Source: Clostridiales bacterium (GTDB lineage Bacteria; Bacillota; Clostridia; Oscillospirales; Oscillospiraceae). From it: a stretch of 8,839 nucleotides of DNA. Under the pieces are notes generated by a model. That model searched no databases, had not been told where the DNA came from, and saw only the letters and a program-made list of their open reading frames with translations. Below, in pieces: positions 5,572 through 8,839 of this stretch. The first letter of the stretch is position 1. Every line of letters starts with the position of its first letter. The stretch is taken from positions 1-8,839 of the forward strand of contig JAJQET010000308.1 in the NCBI GenBank assembly GCA_021201515.1, written 5' to 3'. A program made the position numbers and the translations under genes.

Positions 5572-6910
5572 GGTCAGCCCCCAGCAGCCTCCGGTGCTCC
5601 CTCACCACCAGAATCAGGCACAGCACCAGCGCCAAAGCATCGCTGACCGGCTGGGCCATGAAGATGCCGTTGATGCCCAGGGCCAGGGGAAGAAGGTAGA
5701 GGAAGGGCACCAGGAACACCACCTGCCGCAGCAGCGTCACCAGAATGGAGGGCATGGGCTTGGCGATAGCCTGGAAGAAGTTGGTCACCAGCATGACGAA
5801 GCCCAGGAAGGGCGTAATGCAGAAGTTCAGCCGCAGACCGGTGACGCCGATGGCCAGCATCTCCTCCGTGCCGCCGAAGGCCAGCAGGATCTGTCTGGGG
5901 AACAGCATCACCAGCAGCCAGATGAAGCAGGTGACCCCAACGGAGAAGGCCGTGGCCTGGTAGAGGGTGGACATCACCCGTTTGTACCGGCCTGCGCCGT
6001 AGTTGTTGCCCACAATGGGCTGAATGCCCTGGCTGATGCCGCTGGCGGGCATGATCACGAAGGTCATCACGCTGGAGATGACGGCGTAAATGCTGATGGC
6101 CGTGTCGCCGCCGTAGTTGCCCAACTGGACGTTGTAAACCAGGCTGATGAAGGCCATAGCCATCTGAGTAACCCAGAAGGCGAAACCGCAGCTAATGATC
6201 TTTCCGGACAGCTGGCCGTCCAGGTGGAAGATTTTCCCGCTGACGGTCACCAGGGTTTTGCCGCCGAACACCTGCCAGGCGCCGAAGGCGGCGGAGACGG
6301 CCTGCCCGATAACCGTGGCCCAGGCTGCCCCCACCACGCCCCAGCCCAGGGCACAGACGAACAGGGCGTCTAGGGCAATGTTGGTGACGGCCCCCACCGC
6401 GGACACGCACATCCCCATCATGGGCTTGCCGGAGACCCGGACAAAGTCCCCGCACACCATGGTCAGCCCCTGGAACAGGCAGCCCATGGCCACGATGCGG
6501 TAGTAGCTGACGGCATACTCATAGGAGGTCTCGGTCACGCCGAACAGGGTCAGAATCGGCTCCCGGAACAGCTGCAAAACCACCGTCAGCAGCACCTCAA
6601 AAATCACGACCAGCACAATGGCGTTGCCGAAGGCCCGGTTCATTTTGTCCCTGTCGTTCTGCCCGGCGAAGAGGCTGAACAGCGACGCGCCCCCGGCACT
6701 GCAGGTCAGGGCGAAGGCGATCATCATATAGGACAGGGGGAAGCAGATGGACAGCCCCGCCAGGGCGGAGGTGCCGCAGATGTTGCCCACGAACATCCGG
6801 TCAACGATGTTGTAGACGGCGGTGATGAGCAGGGAAACCGCCGCCGGGATGGAGAACCGCAGAATCAGCGGCGCCAGCTTCCCGCCCAGATAGTCTACCT
6901 CTTGCTTCAT
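5561..6910 (-). CDS. MATE family efflux transporter
   Basis: This 449-residue polytopic inner-membrane protein has the usual MATE length and about twelve hydrophobic segments in two six-helix halves. The N-terminal signature PAAVSLLITAVYNIVDRMFVG (about 22-42) is diagnostic of the family, including the conserved Asp in helix 1. MATE proteins export cationic drugs or metabolites using a Na+ or H+ gradient; the substrate here cannot be read from sequence. The ATG at 6910 is preferred to an in-frame TTG at 6919, because the only ribosome-like site, AAAGGA (6924-6929), is just two bases from the TTG; its distance to the ATG is somewhat long. It lies 40 bases after a marR gene on the same strand with no terminator between, so the pair is probably an operon in which the MarR protein controls the pump. 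Confidence 0.93.
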   Translation of the reverse strand: MKQEVDYLGGKLAPLILRFSIPAAVSLLITAVYNIVDRMFVGNICGTSALAGLSICFPLSYMMIAFALTCSAGGASLFSLFAGQNDRDKMNRAFGNAIVLVVIFEVLLTVVLQLFREPILTLFGVTETSYEYAVSYYRIVAMGCLFQGLTMVCGDFVRVSGKPMMGMCVSAVGAVTNIALDALFVCALGWGVVGAAWATVIGQAVSAAFGAWQVFGGKTLVTVSGKIFHLDGQLSGKIISCGFAFWVTQMAMAFISLVYNVQLGNYGGDTAISIYAVISSVMTFVIMPASGISQGIQPIVGNNYGAGRYKRVMSTLYQATAFSVGVTCFIWLLVMLFPRQILLAFGGTEEMLAIGVTGLRLNFCITPFLGFVMLVTNFFQAIAKPMPSILVTLLRQVVFLVPFLYLLPLALGINGIFMAQPVSDALALVLCLILVVREHRRLLGADQPL

Positions 6911-6950
6911 GGCGTTCAACGTCCTTTCTATCGTTCGGTTCCTAAGAAAT

Positions 6951-7394
6951 TCAATCCATATCCTGCCGGGGCTGCCCGGACAGGTTTTCCGACATCTTTT
7001 CTATCACCTCGGAAAAGACCATCAGCTGACCGGGGGAAATGCCCCTTGTCAGCTCATCCTCCAGCTCCTTCAGGTCGGCAACCACCTGCCGCTGATGGGC
7101 AAGGGCGGCCTCCGTCACGCCGATGCGCTTCAAACGGCTGTCGCTGGCCTCTGCTTTCCGGTAAATCAGTCCGTTTTGCTCCATTTTTTTCAGCAACTCC
7201 GTCACTGTGGAGGGGCGGAGGCCGAACTCCTCCTCGATGTCCCTCTGGTAGACCGGTTCCTCCTGGGCCAGGATAAAATGCAAGGCCCTGCCCTGGGCCC
7301 CGCTGAGGCCGCTGTGGGCGGAACAGGCGTCCAGTCTGTGACGAATCTCGTTGGCGAGCCTGCTGACGGAGTGAGCTACGCTCTGGTTTGGCAT
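6951..7394 (-). CDS. MarR family transcriptional regulator
   Basis: This 147-residue protein is typical MarR length. It acts as a winged-helix dimer, usually a repressor released by a small ligand. The DNA-binding core is visible: QRDIEEEFGLRPSTVTELLKKMEQNGLIYRK (50-80; recognition helix in RPSTVTELLKKM), followed by the wing with the family D-x-R signature ASDSRLKRIGVTEAA (83-97). Helices at both ends (about 8-30 and 100-138) would form the dimer interface. AAAGGGGGC is placed about eight bases before the ATG. The gene is transcribed from a consensus promoter with an inverted repeat at the start site, as expected for autoregulation, and leads into the MATE gene 40 bases downstream. It is probably the local repressor of that pump. 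Confidence 0.92.
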   Translation of the reverse strand: MPNQSVAHSVSRLANEIRHRLDACSAHSGLSGAQGRALHFILAQEEPVYQRDIEEEFGLRPSTVTELLKKMEQNGLIYRKAEASDSRLKRIGVTEAALAHQRQVVADLKELEDELTRGISPGQLMVFSEVIEKMSENLSGQPRQDMD

Positions 7395-7414
7395 CTGTGT
7401 TGCCCCCTTTAACT

Positions 7415-7428
7415 CTTAGTTTCCTAAG
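7415..7428 (-). promoter_or_regulatory. Probable MarR operator (inverted repeat)
   Basis: CTTAG-N4-CTAAG is a perfect inverted repeat lying one base downstream of the -10 box, over the predicted transcription start. The location would let a bound dimer block RNA polymerase. The 8-mer TTCCTAAG within it (7421-7428) recurs at 6939-6946, between marR and the MATE gene. Assignment to this MarR protein is inferred from position. Confidence 0.6.
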
Positions 7429-7429
7429 T

Positions 7430-7458
7430 ATTATACTCCGCCATTTTCCCGGTGTCAA
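7430..7458 (-). promoter_or_regulatory. Consensus sigma-A promoter of the marR-MATE operon
   Basis: On the - strand TTGACA (7453-7458) and TATAAT (7430-7435) are exactly 17 bases apart, a perfect consensus promoter. A promoter this strong would normally need repression, which fits the operator directly downstream. Confidence 0.85.
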
Positions 7459-7469
7459 CCCCTTGGGCG

Positions 7470-7488
7470 AAAAAAGTGCAGGCCGCAC
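7470..7488 (-). terminator. Second, weaker terminator after the rrf2 gene
   Basis: On the - strand GTGC-GGCCT-GCAC (7476-7488) is a short four-pair stem followed at once by TTTTTT (7470-7475). It follows the stronger terminator at 7490-7530, making a tandem pair just before the marR promoter. Confidence 0.4.
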
Positions 7489-7489
7489 G

Positions 7490-7530
7490 AAAAAACAGGC
7501 TGCGGCATCCCTCTCCGAAATACCGCAGCC
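7490..7530 (-). terminator. Rho-independent terminator of the rrf2 gene
   Basis: On the - strand GGCTGCGG (7523-7530) pairs perfectly with CCGCAGCC (7498-7505), followed by TGTTTTTT. It starts seven bases after the stop codon. Confidence 0.85.
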
Positions 7531-7537
7531 CGGTTCC

Positions 7538-7969
7538 TTATATCACATAATCGTTCCAGTCGCCTTCCCGGTGCATCAGGTCGGCCAGGGTGATGCCCTC
7601 CAAATAGTCCCGGATGACCTGATCCAGCCCCTGCCACAGGGCCAGGGTGCGGCACTCCGCCATCCGGGGACAGGGGGCGGCCCCGGCCTCCAGGCAGGAC
7701 ACCGGCGACAGGGACTCCTCCGTCAGCGCCAGGATGCTGTAGACCGTGTACTGCTCCGGCGCCCGGGTCAGGCGGTACCCGCCCCCCTTGCCCCGCAATC
7801 CGGCCAGGAACCGCTCCTTTACCAGCAGCTTGATAATGCTTTCCAGGTATTTTTCTGAAATCTCCTGCCGCTCCGCCACCGTTTTCAGCGGAATATAGTC
7901 CTCGGCCTGATGCTCTGCCAGGTCAATCATCACGCGGAGCGAATAGCGCCCCTTGGTGGAAATCAGCAT
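7538..7969 (-). CDS. Rrf2 family transcriptional regulator (CymR/IscR-like)
   Basis: This is a 143-residue winged-helix regulator, the normal Rrf2 length. The start MLISTKGRYSLRVMIDLA matches the family start closely, so the ATG at 7969 is chosen; the frame extends to 8053 but that extension would cross the promoter. GGAAAGGGG lies seven bases upstream. The helix-turn-helix lies around IPLKTVAERQEISEKYLESIIKLL (26-49) and the wing at GLRGKGGGYRL (57-67). Three cysteines, Cys92, Cys100 and Cys106 (C-x7-C-x5-C), sit where IscR has its [2Fe-2S] ligands (C-x5-C-x5-C), so cluster binding is possible; CymR proteins lack them. The gene is divergent from cysK and both promoters share a 16-base element, which points to control of cysteine synthesis, with Fe-S or cysteine status as the possible signal. 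That role is inferred. Confidence 0.92.
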   Translation of the reverse strand: MLISTKGRYSLRVMIDLAEHQAEDYIPLKTVAERQEISEKYLESIIKLLVKERFLAGLRGKGGGYRLTRAPEQYTVYSILALTEESLSPVSCLEAGAAPCPRMAECRTLALWQGLDQVIRDYLEGITLADLMHREGDWNDYVI

Positions 7970-8008
7970 ATGGAAGCCCCTTTCCGGTTTGGTATCTCTA
8001 TATTTCCT

Positions 8009-8037
8009 ATTATATAGTAGGTTGGTTGGAAAATCAA
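8009..8037 (-). promoter_or_regulatory. Promoter of the rrf2 gene
   Basis: On the - strand TTGATT (8032-8037) and TATAAT (8009-8014) are 17 bases apart. The predicted start is about 30 bases before the ATG at 7969. The shared regulatory element at 8011-8026 covers the -10 box and most of the spacer, as expected for autorepression. Confidence 0.75.
8011..8026. promoter_or_regulatory. Probable Rrf2 operator, rrf2 side
   Basis: TATATAGTAGGTTGGT matches the element at 8101-8116 at 13 of 16 positions, including all of GGTTGGT. It overlaps the rrf2 -10 box. With flanking CCTAT it forms an imperfect CCTA/TAGG dyad (CCTATTATATAGTAGG), a layout reminiscent of Rrf2-family sites. Binding is inferred, not shown. 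Confidence 0.55.
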
Positions 8038-8060
8038 TCGCAATTTTTTCCAATCCCCCC

Positions 8061-8089
8061 TTGACAACCGGGGCCTGCCGTCCTATAAT
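8061..8089 (+). promoter_or_regulatory. Consensus sigma-A promoter of cysK
   Basis: TTGACA (8061-8066) and TATAAT (8084-8089) are separated by exactly 17 bases, a perfect match to consensus. The predicted start near 8096 gives a leader of about 124 nt before cysK. The intergenic stretch 7970-8219 holds the two divergent promoters, the paired operators and this structured leader. Confidence 0.88.
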
Positions 8090-8100
8090 GTGTATAAACC

Positions 8101-8116
8101 TATAGGGAAGGTTGGT
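8101..8116. promoter_or_regulatory. Probable Rrf2 operator, cysK side
   Basis: TATAGGGAAGGTTGGT lies about five bases downstream of the predicted cysK start site, a position suited to blocking transcription. It repeats the rrf2-side element in the same orientation, 90 bases away. Its 3' part is also one arm of the leader hairpin at 8105-8142. Confidence 0.55.
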
Positions 8117-8142
8117 ATAAACAATGAAGCCAACGCCTTCCC
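8105..8142 (+). other. Hairpin in the cysK mRNA leader
   Basis: GGGAAGGTTGG (8105-8115) pairs with CCAA-CG-CCTTCCC (8130-8142) with a two-base bulge and a 14-base loop. There is no U-tract after it, so it is not a terminator. It may affect mRNA stability, or it may partly reflect dyad symmetry of the overlapping operator. Confidence 0.5.
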
Positions 8143-8219
8143 TGCAACCAATCGCACACCGCGGTTGCGGCGCGTCCGTGCAAACCCATGTATCATGAAT
8201 CTGTCTGGAGGAATCTGTT

Positions 8220-8839
8220 ATGAGCGCTATTTACACATCCGCTGACCAGTTGATCGGCAAGACCCCCCTGCTGGAGCTGACCCATCTGGAGCGGCAGGAG
8301 GGGCTGGAGGCCAAAATTGTGGCCAAGCTGGAGTATCTTAACCCCGCCGGTTCCGTGAAGGACCGCATTGCCAAGGCGATGATCGACGACGCCGAGGCCC
8401 GGGGCCTGCTGAAGCCGGACTCCGTCCTCATCGAGCCCACCTCCGGCAACACCGGCATCGGTCTGGCCTCCGTGGCCGCCGCCCGGGGCTACCGCATCAT
8501 CATCGTCATGCCGGAAACCATGAGCGTGGAGCGCCGCCAGCTGATGAAGGCTTACGGCGCGGAGCTGGTGCTGACGGACGGGGCCAAGGGCATGAAGGGG
8601 GCCATCGCCAAAGCGGATGAGCTGGCAAAGGAAATCCCCAACAGCTTCATTCCCGGCCAGTTTGTGAACCCCGCCAACCCCGCCGCACACAGGGCCACCA
8701 CCGGCCCGGAGATTTGGGCGGATACGGACGGCCAGGTGGACATCTTTGTGGCCGGTGTGGGCACCGGCGGCCCCGTCACCGGCGTGGGGCCTATCTGAAG
8801 GAGCAGAACCCCAACGTGCAGGTGGTGGCGGTGGAACCG
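8220..8839 (+). CDS. cysK: Cysteine synthase A (O-acetylserine sulfhydrylase), 3' end beyond window, with an apparent frameshift
   Basis: CysK joins O-acetylserine and sulfide to make cysteine in the cytoplasm, using PLP. The family is clear: [11 protein letters not shown] (10-20), NPAGSVKDR with the PLP Schiff-base Lys47 (41-49), the substrate-binding TSGNTG (74-79), [23 protein letters not shown], and [26 protein letters not shown] at 8207-8213 lies six bases before the ATG. Two faults occur near the right edge. Residue 185 in the phosphate loop GTGG-[T]-V-TG is Pro (CCC, 8772-8774) where Thr is almost invariant. After GVG the frame meets TGA at 8796, while the next frame from 8792 reads [16 protein letters not shown] to the edge, as CysK should; one base is missing near 8790. 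Full CysK is about 305-310 residues, so roughly 100 lie outside. The Rrf2-type elements suggest cysteine- or Fe-S-dependent repression. Confidence 0.9.

Noticed and set aside
4588..5646. Long + strand open frame (352 codons) opposite the aldolase
   Set aside because: The aldolase motifs are on the - strand. The + frame is rich in His, Val, Leu and Gln, without motifs, and crosses an intergenic region.
5570..6373. Long + strand open frame opposite the MATE gene
   Set aside because: Gln/His/Gly-rich shadow of a membrane-protein gene; no ribosome site or recognisable domain.
6909..7412. + strand open frame opposite marR
   Set aside because: It has no domain signature, while the - strand frame has a full MarR winged helix with promoter and ribosome site.
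7970..8053. N-terminal extension of the Rrf2 protein to the upstream start at 8053
   Set aside because: The extension crosses the promoter and operator and does not resemble Rrf2 proteins, which begin MxISTKGRY as at 7969.
8150..8185. T-box-like sequence (CACACCGCGG with a CGCG-TCC-GTGC 3' side) in the cysK leader
   Set aside because: The invariant UGGNACC tRNA-acceptor bulge is absent (only N-ACCGCG matches), the leader is too short for stem I, and there is no terminator. Chance GC-rich pairing is more likely.
1..8839. CRISPR array, transposase, integrase, tRNA or rRNA
   Set aside because: No regularly spaced direct repeats, terminal inverted repeats with a transposase, or RNA-gene signatures were found on either strand.

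Overview
The window reads as GC-rich Clostridia-type Firmicute DNA, plausibly an Oscillospiraceae-like gut anaerobe. This is inferred from the strong GGAGG ribosome sites, near-consensus sigma-A promoters, and the family mix (YesL/DUF624, RpiR, MATE with MarR, Rrf2 with cysK); nothing fixes the genus. It looks like ordinary chromosome: there are no rRNA or tRNA genes, no CRISPR array, and no transposase or integrase.

Region 1 (1-2240, + strand) is the end of a carbohydrate operon. It holds the C-terminal part of an N-acylglucosamine 2-epimerase (AGE) family enzyme, an RpiR/MurR regulator with a SIS sugar-phosphate domain, and a YesL-like (DUF624) membrane protein, closed by a strong hairpin that can terminate both strands. 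The set suggests amino-sugar use (for example ManNAc/GlcNAc), but the rest of the operon lies outside the window.

Region 2 (2298-6910, - strand) has an esterase-fold protein whose nucleophile serine is replaced by glycine, a lipoprotein made of a repeat-rich linker plus two copies of a ~100-residue domain, an HMGL-like/DmpG-type aldolase, and a MATE transporter. The first three each have a recognisable promoter of their own.

Region 3 (5561-7460, - strand) is a marR-MATE operon. A TTGACA-N17-TATAAT promoter is followed at once by a perfect inverted repeat, the likely MarR operator.

Region 4 (7470-8839) is a divergent pair: an Rrf2-family repressor on the - strand and cysK (cysteine synthase) on the + strand. 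Both promoters carry a near-identical 16-base element, so the Rrf2 protein probably represses itself and cysK in the manner of CymR/IscR. The cysK frame breaks about 50 bases before the right edge, next to an unusual Thr-to-Pro change in the PLP phosphate loop; this is either a sequence error or a damaged gene.

No wholly new system is evident. The points most worth a second look are the serine-less esterase, the duplicated lipoprotein domain and the Rrf2/cysK control region.
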